Positions 36,667 through 46,539 of a stretch of DNA of 64,000 nucleotides are shown one piece after another. Numbering within the stretch: the first letter of the stretch is position 1; each line of letters begins with the position of its first letter. The position numbers and the translations under genes were made by a program. The stretch spans positions 1 through 64,000 of the forward strand of contig DATKOF010000004.1 of NCBI GenBank assembly GCA_035524795.1, in the 5' to 3' direction. The DNA is from DATKOF01 sp035524795 (lineage in GTDB: Bacteria; Pseudomonadota; Gammaproteobacteria; Burkholderiales; SG8-41). The notes beneath the pieces were generated by a model. The model was not told where the DNA came from, did no database searches, and saw only the letters and a list, made by a program, of their open reading frames with translations.

Positions 36667-37340
36667 AATACGAATCTTTCGGGTTGCGGCGCGTTCCTGA
36701 GCGGCGGGATGCAGGTCTCGAACAGCGTGAGCGCGCTGCAGGCGCCGGGCGCCGCGCAGGTCACGAGGCGCGCTTCCATCGCCGGCGCTTCGCCAACCAC
36801 CGCCAGCAGGCGCCCGCCCGCCGCGAGGCTTTGCTGAAATGCGTCGGGCAGCAGCGGCACCGAACCGGTCAGCACGATCACGTCGTACGGGGCGTGCGCC
36901 GGCCAGCCGCGCGCGGCGTCGCCGGTTTCCAGCGTCACATTGCTGATGCCGTGCGCGGCAAGCCGCTGCGCCACGGTGGCGCTGAATGCGGGCACGATTT
37001 CCACGCTGCAGACGTGGGCGCCGAGTTTGGCCAGCAGCGCCGTCATGTAGCCGCTGCCGGTGCCGACCTCGAGGATGCGGTCGGTCGGCTTGATCGCAAG
37101 CGCCTGCAGCATCCGCGCTTCGATCTTGGGCGCGAGCATCCGCGCGTCGGCTTCTGCGTGCTCAGCGAGCGGGATTTCCATGTCGGCAAACGCGAGGTCA
37201 CAATACTGCGGCGGGACGAAGTCCTCGCGCTTGACCTCGAACAGCAGATCAAGCACTCGCGGGTCGAGCACGTCCCACGGACGAATCTGCTGCTCGATCA
37301 TGTTGAAGCGCGCGCGTTCGACGTCGGTCTGGGCGTTCAT
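36663..37340 (-). CDS. Protein-L-isoaspartate O-methyltransferase-like protein
   Basis: A 225-residue SAM-dependent methyltransferase of the PCMT superfamily. RILEVGTGSGYMTALLAKLG is motif I and AYDVIVLTGSVP-like sequence (PYDVIVLTGSVP) is motif II. In true isoaspartate methyltransferases the segment before motif I reads GxGQTISxP; here it is AEHAEADARMLAPKIEARML, so the substrate site is altered and its activity is uncertain. ATG at 37340 is preferred to the upstream ATG at 37388. It is divergent from thiC. Confidence 0.8.
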   Translation of the reverse strand: MNAQTDVERARFNMIEQQIRPWDVLDPRVLDLLFEVKREDFVPPQYCDLAFADMEIPLAEHAEADARMLAPKIEARMLQALAIKPTDRILEVGTGSGYMTALLAKLGAHVCSVEIVPAFSATVAQRLAAHGISNVTLETGDAARGWPAHAPYDVIVLTGSVPLLPDAFQQSLAAGGRLLAVVGEAPAMEARLVTCAAPGACSALTLFETCIPPLRNAPQPERFVF

Positions 37341-37394
37341 ATCTGTCGGGAATGAAAAACCGCGGCGGTGCGGAATCGAGGGCTGCAATTATGG

Positions 37395-37400
37395 CATAAT
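37395..37400 (+). promoter_or_regulatory. Candidate -10 box of thiC
   Basis: CATAAT at 37395-37400 would start transcription near 37407, a few bases before the TPP riboswitch begins. No good -35 is seen at 16-18 bases, so the call rests on the -10 match and position. Confidence 0.35.
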
Positions 37401-37411
37401 AAAAAAATACA

Positions 37412-37492
37412 CGTAGGGGTCCTGGCGGCGGTTGCCGGCGGGTGAGAGAGTCCCTTGGAACCTGACGCGGGTAATGCCGCCGCAGGGAAGCG
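37412..37492 (+). promoter_or_regulatory. TPP riboswitch (THI element)
   Basis: The conserved thi-box pieces occur in order: TAGGGGT at 37414-37420, GGTGAGA at 37441-37447, then CCCTTGGAACCTGA at 37452-37465, GGGTAATGCC and GCAGGGAAG ending at 37490. Thiamine pyrophosphate binding would lower thiC expression. The 50-base stretch between the element and the ATG has no obvious U-tract terminator, so control of translation start is more likely than attenuation. Confidence 0.95.
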
Positions 37493-37540
37493 TGGCCGCC
37501 GTCGTTCGCCATTCTTCCCGCGCGATTCACGACGGAGGCG

Positions 37541-39415
<1,875 letters not shown>

Positions 39416-39431
39416 GTCAACGCGGGGCGGA

Positions 39432-40481
39432 TTATTTCAGGCTGTACCAAGCGCCCCGTCTGCGGCCATGCGGTGCCAGATGACTGCGTTCGACCAGGTC
39501 GCGAAAATGCTGTTTCAATGTATTGCGGTTACTGCCCGTCAGCTTGATGGCATCCGCCATCGTGATGCGTCCATGGTCACGGGCGAACTCAATGATCTGC
39601 AACGACAGCGCCGGCAGTGCCGCCAGCACGATTTTCTCACGCTCCATCTTTTTCGTCAGGCGTGCCGCCTGCTCCGCCAATGAACGCAGGAAGAACAGCA
39701 GCCAGGGCTGCCAATCCGGCGCGTCGCCGTAAATCGTGCCTTGCGTTTGCCGCAGCGCCAGATAATAGGCTTCCTTGTTTACTTCGATGATGCTTTCGAG
39801 TGAGCTATACGGGACATAAGCATAGCCTGCCTGCAACAACAGCAAGGTCGTCAATGCGCGGCTCAATCGTCCGTTGCCATCCTGAAACGGATGAATGGCG
39901 AGGAACACCACGATGAAAATGGCGATGACGAGTAACGGGTGCAGATGCGCCTTGTCGCGCGCTTCGTTCGTCCAGCTGATCAACCCGGTCATCAGGCGCG
40001 GTGTGTCGAAAGGCGTTGCCGTCTCGAACACCACGCCGATCTGTGCGCCGTTTTCATCGAAAGCCGCGACATGGTTGGGGTGGGTCTTGTAGCCGCCGCG
40101 ATGTCGTTCGTCCTTGCTGCTGTGCTTCAGCAATATCTGATGCAATTGCCTGAGATGGTTTTCGTCGAGCGGGATGTCCTGCCAGGATTCGAATACCGAC
40201 TCCATCAATTCGGCATAACCCGCCACCTCCTGCTCATCGCGCGTCTCGAACTTCCTGATCGCAAGGTTGGACAGCAGGCGCTCGACCTCGCGGTCGGAAA
40301 GCTTGCTCCCCTCAATACGTGTGGAAGACCCAATGCTCTCGATGGTGGCAACGCGCCGCAGCGCGGACAGGCGATCCGGCGCAAGTGTGCCCAGCGCCCG
40401 CCAGGCACCCTTGAACTCATCAATTTTAGAAACAAAACCAAGGACTTCTGGCGTTATCTGCAGGGTGTCGATTCGTAACAT
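39432..40481 (-). CDS. Fic-domain protein with C-terminal winged-helix segment
   Basis: A 349-residue protein. The Fic core motif HPFQDGNGRLSR (197-208) holds the catalytic His and the GNGR anion site, so it should AMPylate (or otherwise nucleotidylate) a protein hydroxyl. The inhibitory helix SSTRIEG (52-58; S/T-x3-E-G) identifies a self-inhibited class II Fic. Residues about 285-349 look like a winged helix (RITMADAIKLTGSNRNTLKQHF), suggesting DNA binding. ATG at 40481 is preferred because the ATG at 40496 lies inside the palindrome. The gene is AT-richer than thiC and is bracketed by thiC sequence. Confidence 0.9.
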   Translation of the reverse strand: MLRIDTLQITPEVLGFVSKIDEFKGAWRALGTLAPDRLSALRRVATIESIGSSTRIEGSKLSDREVERLLSNLAIRKFETRDEQEVAGYAELMESVFESWQDIPLDENHLRQLHQILLKHSSKDERHRGGYKTHPNHVAAFDENGAQIGVVFETATPFDTPRLMTGLISWTNEARDKAHLHPLLVIAIFIVVFLAIHPFQDGNGRLSRALTTLLLLQAGYAYVPYSSLESIIEVNKEAYYLALRQTQGTIYGDAPDWQPWLLFFLRSLAEQAARLTKKMEREKIVLAALPALSLQIIEFARDHGRITMADAIKLTGSNRNTLKQHFRDLVERSHLAPHGRRRGAWYSLK

Positions 40482-40493
40482 GAACCAATAATA

Positions 40494-40535
40494 CACCCAT
40501 TTACACCCAATTCAAGTAATGGGTGTAAATGGGTG
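40494..40535. repeat. Perfect 16-bp inverted repeat at the fic start, likely operator
   Basis: The arms CACCCATTTACACCCA (40494-40509) and TGGGTGTAAATGGGTG (40520-40535) are perfect reverse complements with a ten-base AT-rich spacer. Each arm itself holds two CACCCA units spaced four bases apart, giving four half-sites in 42 bases. It begins 12 bases upstream of the fic ATG. The form suits a dimer or tetramer of a DNA-binding protein, and Fic's own winged-helix tail is a candidate. No U-run follows, so a terminator is unlikely. Confidence 0.85.
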
Positions 40536-40677
40536 AAGTAATGCTTCTGGCGCGTAACGCATTGGTTCGTGGGACTCACTCAGTCAGAAGACTGTTGTGC
40601 CTGCGCCGTCCCGTCCCGCGTGGTGGATGGAGTTACCGGCCAGCCTTGCCGCCACTCAATTAAATGCTGGCGCAGAC

Positions 40678-40797
40678 CAAGTGCGCGACTTCGCCCCGGG
40701 CCAAGGCGTCTCCGAACAGGAAGCGCTGCAGAAGGGGATGGAAGTTAAAGCGGTGGAGTTCGTGCAGCAGGGGGCGGAGGTTTATCGTAAGGCGTAG
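40678..40797 (+). pseudogene. Fragment of a second thiC 3' end
   Basis: This 120-base stretch encodes QVRDFAPGQ followed by GVSEQEALQKGMEVKAVEF and VQQGAEVYRKA-stop, matching the end of the intact thiC at 39296-39415. Over the last 95 bases I count 10 differences (about 89% identical); nine do not change the protein and one gives Gly to Val. There is no upstream thiC body, so it is a remnant. Together with the intact thiC end it forms a direct repeat around the fic gene. Confidence 0.85.
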
Positions 40798-41176
40798 TTA
40801 TGGCAACCTTATGAGCCATTGCACGCTCAAGTTTCCGCATTTGCCGTTTTAGCCCCAATGGCGTGAGGGAACGAAGGTTATGCGGGACGCGGAATTCGAC
40901 CATTAGCCAGTTATGCGGCTTTTGGGTTACTAAATAGCATATCCGATTCACATAGTGAACCCCCGTTGTGATCCACTGGTTTGCATCGTCTCCAGAATCG
41001 ATAACCGTCCAGACATGATTGATGTCGAGACTACGCACAAGCTCAAAATCCTTTCCGAACGTTTCCAGTCCAAGCCCACCCCAAATATTGTGATGTGACT
41101 GCGGATGGCTATACGGTAGAAAGAAGGCGTCGAACGCGTCTTCATGGAGAATTAGTGGCATGAGTCGGGCGCTCAT
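40745..41176 (-). CDS. Unknown protein with tail encoded antisense to the thiC remnant
   Basis: A 143-residue protein, or shorter if it starts at 41161 (MPLILHED). I do not recognise a family. It is rich in aromatic residues and histidine, with HPQSHHNIWGGLGLETFG and a conserved-looking core ITTGVHYVNRICYLVTQKPHNW. Its start overlaps the HNH gene stop (ATGA), so the two form an operon. The final 17 residues (TTPYDKPPPPAARTPPL) read through the reverse strand of the thiC fragment, implying the original 3' end was lost at that junction. A partner or immunity role for the HNH nuclease is only a guess. Confidence 0.65.
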   Translation of the reverse strand: MSARLMPLILHEDAFDAFFLPYSHPQSHHNIWGGLGLETFGKDFELVRSLDINHVWTVIDSGDDANQWITTGVHYVNRICYLVTQKPHNWLMVEFRVPHNLRSLTPLGLKRQMRKLERAMAHKVAITTPYDKPPPPAARTPPL

Positions 41177-41952
41177 TTCTTTTGATTGTCAACAAAAAGA
41201 TCAGCTCTATGGCGTGACAGAAATTCGGCGCTTGGTGCGAAACGGTCTGGCAACTCAATGGGTTTCCCGTCCAGCGCCACTAAAATCTTTTTCACGAAAG
41301 GATCGGCGAGCCGTTTTAACTCTCGCGACACAATGATTTTGAAATCTTCCGTGATTGTAATAAGCCCCTTATCGAAGGCTTTGTCATGAATTGCCGAAAG
41401 GCAAAGCCCGTTGCTTGGGTTCAAGCGATTCGCTTTATCTTTGCTCCATGGCACGATATGGCTAGCAACCAGCAAGCGTGGTTCCGACAGACCAGACATG
41501 CAGCAGCGCCCACGATAGCTGCTTAACACAGCACGACGGAAGAAGGTTTGCTTGATGCGTTGTTCGGCAATCACCTTCTTCGTTTCGCCTGTGTAGTCTT
41601 CCGGCACAAGCTGTTCGTCGGCTTCGTCAATCGCCGGAGCGTTGGCGTCAAGCTTGCGTCTCAATGATTCGCACTCCACGGCAAGTTTTTCCCAGTTCGC
41701 ATGAAACTCAGCCCACACTTCCTTGTCGAGCGCCCCCGCGTTGCCTAAGCCTGAGCGACCTGTGCTGGTGATCGCGGGATCGAGGCTGGCAAAATTGACC
41801 AACTTCATCGCTACCGCATCGGGGGTGCGGCCGATGAGGTGTGCGAGCCGTTTAATTTCTGGATTACGGCTGTGCAGTTTGCCGAAAGGCAGTTGACAAT
41901 AAAGGTGAAACGCCAGCTTGAGTTGATCCTTCGTCCAGCGATTTATGGCCAT
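41173..41952 (-). CDS. HNH endonuclease
   Basis: A 259-residue protein. The C-terminal half holds an HNH_2-like nuclease: CCMSGLSEPRLLVASHIVPW then NPSNGLCLSAIHDKAFDKG supplies the His-Asn-His residues. The N-terminal part (about 1-70) begins INRWTKDQLKLAFHLYCQLPFGKL and looks like a small DNA-binding or specificity module. These proteins cut DNA and often belong to mobile or defence-related islands. It is the first gene of a two-gene unit and is lower in GC than its flanks. Confidence 0.8.
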   Translation of the reverse strand: MAINRWTKDQLKLAFHLYCQLPFGKLHSRNPEIKRLAHLIGRTPDAVAMKLVNFASLDPAITSTGRSGLGNAGALDKEVWAEFHANWEKLAVECESLRRKLDANAPAIDEADEQLVPEDYTGETKKVIAEQRIKQTFFRRAVLSSYRGRCCMSGLSEPRLLVASHIVPWSKDKANRLNPSNGLCLSAIHDKAFDKGLITITEDFKIIVSRELKRLADPFVKKILVALDGKPIELPDRFAPSAEFLSRHRADLFVDNQKK

Positions 41953-42224
41953 GATGTCCTCCGCGATTCGATCCGTTACGCGGTCGAATCTCTCCCTATC
42001 CGAAGTGCTGGCATCAGTTTATCCTGGTATTCCTGCGGTTTTGCAACTATCGTTTCGCTCGGCGAAATCGCCAGGAATTTTCACGGGCAACCCGCCTTTT
42101 TTCCCAGCCGCCGCTTTGCCCGTCGTTGTAAACTGCTGCTTTCAATTCGCCGCCTGCCGTATCGTTCTTGCTTGGGACAACGAAAGACAAATCCGTAAGG
42201 CAGCAGGGCATTCCGGCCAAAAGA

Positions 42225-42230
42225 TATAAT
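42225..42230 (+). promoter_or_regulatory. Candidate -10 box of uppP
   Basis: A perfect TATAAT lies 24 bases before the uppP ATG, giving a very short leader. I found no matching -35. The rest of the 301-base gap between the HNH gene and uppP (41953-42253) holds no gene I can support; it should carry the HNH promoter on the other strand. Confidence 0.45.
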
Positions 42231-42253
42231 CCGGCCACTTTTCCGGATCCCAC

Positions 42254-43075
42254 ATGGATATTCTGCTGATCATCAAGGCTGTAATCCTTGGCATCGTCGA
42301 GGGGCTGACTGAATTCCTGCCGATTTCGAGCACCGGCCATTTGATTCTGGCCGGCGACCTGCTCGACTTCAACGACGAGAAGGGCAAGGTGTTCGAGATC
42401 GTGATCCAGTTCGCGGCGATTCTCGCGGTGTGCTGGGAGTACCGCGCGAAGATCATCGCGGTGGCCAGTGGTGTCACGCGCGACCGGTCGGCGCGGCGTT
42501 TCGTTATGAATTTGTTGATCGCTTTTCTGCCGGCCGCGGTGCTGGGACTGCTGTTCGCTTCCGCGATCAAGGAGCATCTGTTTGCGCCGGTGCCGGTGGC
42601 GATGGCTTTCATCGCGGGCGCGTTCGTCATCCTGTGGGCGGAGAAGCGGGAGCACAAAATCACGGTGCAGTCGGTGGACGACATGGACTGGAAGGACGCA
42701 CTGAAGGTCGGCTGCGCGCAGGTGCTGGCCTTGATTCCGGGAACTTCACGTTCCGGGGCCACCATCATCGGCGGCCTGCTGTTCGGACTGTCGCGCAAGG
42801 CGGCGATGGAGTTTTCCTTTTTCCTCGCCATTCCCACGCTGTTCGGCGCGACCGTGTACGAGGTGGTCAAGTACCGCGCACTGTTCCGCGCCGAAGACTG
42901 GAGTCTGTTCGCGGCCGGCGGCGTCGCTTCCTTCGTCAGCGCTTTTCTGTGCGTGCGCTGGCTGCTGCGCTACATCAGCCACCACGATTTCACGGTGTTC
43001 GCGTGGTACCGGATCGCGTTCGGCGTCGTGGTGCTGGTCACCGCGTATACCGGCATCGTCAACTGGACGCATTGA
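42254..43075 (+). CDS. uppP: Undecaprenyl-diphosphatase
   Basis: A 273-residue inner-membrane phosphatase with about eight hydrophobic segments. EGLTEFLPISSTGHLIL (15-31) and PGTSRSGATIIGG form the periplasmic active site. It recycles undecaprenyl diphosphate to the monophosphate for peptidoglycan and for the exported polysaccharides. It is the first core gene after the accessory island, and is followed by the MFS gene in the same direction. Confidence 0.95.
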   Translation: MDILLIIKAVILGIVEGLTEFLPISSTGHLILAGDLLDFNDEKGKVFEIVIQFAAILAVCWEYRAKIIAVASGVTRDRSARRFVMNLLIAFLPAAVLGLLFASAIKEHLFAPVPVAMAFIAGAFVILWAEKREHKITVQSVDDMDWKDALKVGCAQVLALIPGTSRSGATIIGGLLFGLSRKAAMEFSFFLAIPTLFGATVYEVVKYRALFRAEDWSLFAAGGVASFVSAFLCVRWLLRYISHHDFTVFAWYRIAFGVVVLVTAYTGIVNWTH

Positions 43076-43091
43076 TGCCGCGCCGCGCGCG

Positions 43092-44288
43092 ATGATCGCG
43101 TTCGGCCGTTATCTGCGGCTGCTGCGTGAGCCGGGCGTCGGGTCGAGCTTGCTCGCTTCCGTGATCGGCCGCCTGCCGATCGGCATCGCCGCGTTTTCGA
43201 TCGTGCTGTTCGTGCAGGCGCGCAGCGGTTCGTTTGCGTCCGCCGGCATCGCCAGCGCGTGCTATGTGCTGGGACTGGGCCTGCTGGCGCCGGTCGCCGG
43301 CCGGCTGATCGACCGCTTCGGCCCGCGCCCGGTATTGATCGCGACTGCGGTCGGCTATCCGCTGGCGCTCGCGGCGCTGATCCTGCTGGTGTCGTCCGCC
43401 GCGTCCGCATTGTGGACCGGCGCCAGCGCGCTGCTCGCCGGCGCGTTGCTGCCGCCAGTCACCATCTGCACGCGCGCGCTGCTGCCGCGGCTGCTGCGCG
43501 ACGCCGGACAATTGCACACCGCTTATTCCGTCGATTCGGTATTGATCGAGTTCATGTTCGTCGTCGGTCCGCTGCTGGTCGCATTGTTCATCGCGCATGG
43601 ATCGCCGGCCGGCGCGGTGGCGCTAGCCGCATTCACCGGCGGAGCGGGCGCGTGGATCTTTCTCGGCGCGCCGGCGATCCGCGCCTGGAAAGTCGCGGCG
43701 GCGCCGGCGCGGCGCAATCTGTTCGGACCGCTGCACGACGCGAAGTTGCGCCGGCTGTTCACAATCACGTTTTTGTATTCGACCGCGTTCGGGCTGTTCG
43801 AGATCGCGGCGACCGCGTTCGCGATCGGCATCCGGATGCCGGCGGCGGCGGGGGCGTTGCTGGCGGCGGCGAGCATCGGCAGCGCGTTCGGCGCGCTGAT
43901 CTACGGCAGCCACGACTGGCACTGGCCGCCGCAACGGCAGTTCGTGCTCGCGTTGGCGTTGATGGCGCTCGGCATGCTGCCGCTGACGGCGGTGACGAAC
44001 CTTTATTTGTTCGGCGCGCTGTGCCTGATCGGCTGCATGCCGATGGCGCCGGTGCTGGCGATCCAGTCGGTGTTGACCTCGCATCTCGCGCCGCCGGCAA
44101 TGGCGGCGGAAAGTTTTACCTGGGGCGCGACCTGTCTGCTGGCCGGCATCGGCGCCGGTACCACGGTTGGAGGGCTGCTGGTCGAGGCTTGGTCACCGGC
44201 CGCGGCCTTCGTTGCAGCGGCGGCGATGACGATGACGGGAGCTGCACTGGCGTGGCGGTTGCTGGGCGACGGAAGCCGGAACGCGTAA
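43092..44288 (+). CDS. MFS transporter
   Basis: A 398-residue protein with about twelve hydrophobic segments. The loop 2-3 motif GRLIDRFGPRPVL is the MFS signature A. It is rich in Ala/Gly/Leu as expected. The substrate cannot be told. It begins 16 bases after uppP and ends nine bases before the convergent rhodanese gene. Confidence 0.85.
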   Translation: MIAFGRYLRLLREPGVGSSLLASVIGRLPIGIAAFSIVLFVQARSGSFASAGIASACYVLGLGLLAPVAGRLIDRFGPRPVLIATAVGYPLALAALILLVSSAASALWTGASALLAGALLPPVTICTRALLPRLLRDAGQLHTAYSVDSVLIEFMFVVGPLLVALFIAHGSPAGAVALAAFTGGAGAWIFLGAPAIRAWKVAAAPARRNLFGPLHDAKLRRLFTITFLYSTAFGLFEIAATAFAIGIRMPAAAGALLAAASIGSAFGALIYGSHDWHWPPQRQFVLALALMALGMLPLTAVTNLYLFGALCLIGCMPMAPVLAIQSVLTSHLAPPAMAAESFTWGATCLLAGIGAGTTVGGLLVEAWSPAAAFVAAAAMTMTGAALAWRLLGDGSRNA

Positions 44289-44297
44289 AGTCGTGCC

Positions 44298-44747
44298 CTA
44301 GCTTTGAGTCCACGGCAGCCCCGCCGCGCGCCAGCCGCCGACGGTGTTGCGGTGGCCGTTGCCGTCGCGATCGCCTTCGAAACCCTCGAGCACGTTGTAG
44401 GCCTGATAGCCGGCCTGTTTCGCCGCAGCGGCAGCCTCGTGCGAACGGGCGCCGCTGCGGCAGATGAACAGCAGTGCAGCGTCCTGCGGCGCCTGCTGCG
44501 CGAGTTGATCGAGGAAAGTGGGGTTGGGCTGCATGCCGGGCCAGGTTTTCCATTCGACCTCGATGCTGCCCGGTATGCGGCCGACGAAATCGAGTTCGGC
44601 GCGCGAACGCACATCGACGATGCGTGCCTGCGGCAGATGGCCGATCAGCGCGTATGCCTCGGCCGGCAGCAGCGCGCCGTCGTAGGGCAGGGCGCGTTCT
44701 TTGCCGCGCTGCTGTGCGGATTGCAGAATCTGATCGATATTTTTCAT
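44298..44747 (-). CDS. Rhodanese-like protein
   Basis: A 149-residue protein. RIVDVRSRAELDFVGRIPGS and the active-site loop FICRSGARS (Cys nucleophile) define a rhodanese domain, preceded by about 30 residues of helical N-terminus. ATG at 44747 is preferred over the longer frame to 44825. It is divergent from glnA and shares no likely operon with the MFS gene. The physiological sulfur acceptor is unknown. Confidence 0.88.
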   Translation of the reverse strand: MKNIDQILQSAQQRGKERALPYDGALLPAEAYALIGHLPQARIVDVRSRAELDFVGRIPGSIEVEWKTWPGMQPNPTFLDQLAQQAPQDAALLFICRSGARSHEAAAAAKQAGYQAYNVLEGFEGDRDGNGHRNTVGGWRAAGLPWTQS

Positions 44748-44811
44748 TGCCACCGCCGTTGGAGTTCGAATTTTATGGCAAAATCCCGCCACAATCCCTG
44801 AAAGCTGGCCA

Positions 44812-44858
44812 TGCACCGGGAACATGCGGCGCTATTTTTTTCGCACTGGAATGGTGCG
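44812..44858. promoter_or_regulatory. NtrC binding sites upstream of glnA
   Basis: CGCACTGGAATGGTGCG at 44842-44858 has exactly the TGCACY-N5-RGTGCA layout of NtrC sites and is a near-perfect dyad. A weaker site, TGCACCGGGAACATGCG, lies at 44812-44828. The two centres are 30 bases apart, about three helix turns, and lie about 95 and 125 bases upstream of the predicted sigma-54 start, as expected for an enhancer. Confidence 0.8.
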
Positions 44859-44918
44859 CCAGGATCGTGGCCGATATTAAAATTAACTTATAAGACAGCA
44901 ACCTTTTTGTATTCAGGC

Positions 44919-44935
44919 TTGGCATATTTCGTGCT
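44919..44935 (+). promoter_or_regulatory. Sigma-54 promoter of glnA
   Basis: TTGGCATATTTCGTGCT has the GG (44921-44922) and GC (44933-44934) dinucleotides with exactly ten bases between, and matches TGGCA-N7-TGC of the -24/-12 consensus. Transcription would start near 44946, giving a leader of about 54 bases before the ATG. With the NtrC sites and ntrBC downstream, this explains nitrogen control. Confidence 0.8.
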
Positions 44936-44999
44936 GAACTAAGCGTTCCGAATTCATTCGGTTCAACGACAAATCCACCTCATCAAGTAGGAGATAACA

Positions 45000-46415
45000 A
45001 TGGCACTGGCAGTCGCCGACGTAATGAAATTGATCAAGGACAACGAGGTCAAGTTTATCGACTTGCGGTTTACCGACACGCGCGGCAAGGAGCAGCACGT
45101 GCAGGTTCCGGTCAAGGCATTTGACGAATCCAAATTTTCGGAAGGCCACGCTTTCGATGGCTCGTCGATTGCCGGCTGGAAAGGGATCGAGGCTTCCGAC
45201 ATGCTGCTGATGCCCGACCCCGATTCGGCGCGGATGGATCCGTTTACCGACGAGCCGGTGCTCAACATCACCTGCGACGTGGTCGAGCCGTCCGACGGCA
45301 AGGGCTATGACCGCGACCCGCGCTCGATCGCCAAACGCGCCGAAGCCTATCTGAAATCGACCGGCATCGGCGATGTCGCCTATTTCGGACCCGAGCCCGA
45401 GTTTTTCATCTTTGATTCGGTGCGATGGGGCGTCGACATGTCGGGCTCCTTCGTCAAGATCGCATCGGAAGAGGCGCCGTGGTCATCGGGCGAGGAATTC
45501 GAAGGCGGCAACATGGGGCACCGCGCGCCGGTCAAGGGCGGCTATTTTCCGGTGCCGCCGCAGGACACGCTGCAGGATGTGCGCAACGCGATGTCGCTGG
45601 CGCTCGAACAGCAGGGCGTCGAAGTCGAAGTGTTCCACCACGAGGTGGCGGCCGCCGGCCAGTGCGAGATCGGCACCAAGTTCAACAGCCTGGTCAAGCG
45701 CGCCGACTGGCTGCAGATCCTCAAGTACACGGTATGGATGACCGCCGCGTCGTACGGGAAAACCGCGACTTTCATGCCGAAGCCGGTGGTCGGCGACAAC
45801 GGTTCGGGCATGCACGTGCACCAGTCGATATGGAAAGGCGGACAGAACCTGTTTGCCGGCAACGGCTACGCCGGACTGTCCGATTTCGCGCTGTATTACA
45901 TCGGCGGCATCATCAAGCACGCGAAGGCGCTCAACGCGATCACCAACCCGGGCACCAATTCCTACAAGCGGCTGGTGCCGGGCTTCGAAGCGCCGATCAA
46001 CCTCGCCTATTCGGCGCGCAACCGTTCGGCGTCGTGCCGCATCCCGTATGTCAGCAATCCCAAGGCGCGTCGCGTCGAAGTGCGTTTCCCGGACCCGACC
46101 GCCAACCCGTATCTGGCGTTTGCGGCGATGCTGATGGCAGGACTCGACGGCGTGCAGAACAAGATGCATCCCGGCGATCCGATCGACAAGAACCTTTATG
46201 ACCTGCCGCCGTCGCAGGCGAAGAAAGTGCCGAATGTCTGTTCGTCGCTCGACCAGGCGCTGGAGCACCTCGACAAGGACCGCGCGTTCCTGACCGCGGG
46301 CGGCGTATTTTCGGACGACATGCTCGACGCCTATATCGCGCTCAAGATGGAGGAAGTCACGCGCTTCCGGATGACGACGCATCCGGTCGAGTTCGACATG
46401 TATTACAGCCTGTAA
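45000..46415 (+). CDS. glnA: Glutamine synthetase type I
   Basis: A 471-residue enzyme forming glutamine from glutamate, ammonia and ATP, as a dodecamer. FDGSSIAGWKGIEASDM, KPVVGDNGSGMHVHQS and NRSASCRIP are active-site segments. NLYDLPPSQ holds the tyrosine adenylylated by GlnE in GSI-beta enzymes, so covalent control is expected. AGGAGA precedes the ATG by seven bases. It is controlled by the sigma-54/NtrC sites upstream and closed by a strong terminator. Confidence 0.97.
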   Translation: MALAVADVMKLIKDNEVKFIDLRFTDTRGKEQHVQVPVKAFDESKFSEGHAFDGSSIAGWKGIEASDMLLMPDPDSARMDPFTDEPVLNITCDVVEPSDGKGYDRDPRSIAKRAEAYLKSTGIGDVAYFGPEPEFFIFDSVRWGVDMSGSFVKIASEEAPWSSGEEFEGGNMGHRAPVKGGYFPVPPQDTLQDVRNAMSLALEQQGVEVEVFHHEVAAAGQCEIGTKFNSLVKRADWLQILKYTVWMTAASYGKTATFMPKPVVGDNGSGMHVHQSIWKGGQNLFAGNGYAGLSDFALYYIGGIIKHAKALNAITNPGTNSYKRLVPGFEAPINLAYSARNRSASCRIPYVSNPKARRVEVRFPDPTANPYLAFAAMLMAGLDGVQNKMHPGDPIDKNLYDLPPSQAKKVPNVCSSLDQALEHLDKDRAFLTAGGVFSDDMLDAYIALKMEEVTRFRMTTHPVEFDMYYSL

Positions 46416-46442
46416 GCTTTACCGACGTTCAGGGAGCCAGCG

Positions 46443-46473
46443 ACAGGGCGGACGTGTTCCGCCCTGTTTTTTT
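46443..46473 (+). terminator. Intrinsic terminator after glnA
   Basis: The stem ACAGGGCGGA / TCCGCCCTGT (10 perfect pairs, 46443-46452 and 46458-46467) with a five-base loop is followed directly by a run of seven T. This is a textbook Rho-independent terminator 28 bases after the glnA stop. Confidence 0.95.
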
Positions 46474-46539
46474 GTGCCGCATTGAAAAACATGTTGTTCT
46501 GACATAGACTTAAAGACCTTTTGAAACGGTCGAATTGCG

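Noticed and set aside
41945..42229. A 94-codon plus-strand frame between the HNH gene and uppP
   Set aside because: It overlaps the HNH start and the uppP -10 box, has no ribosome site or family-like motif, and low-complexity composition.
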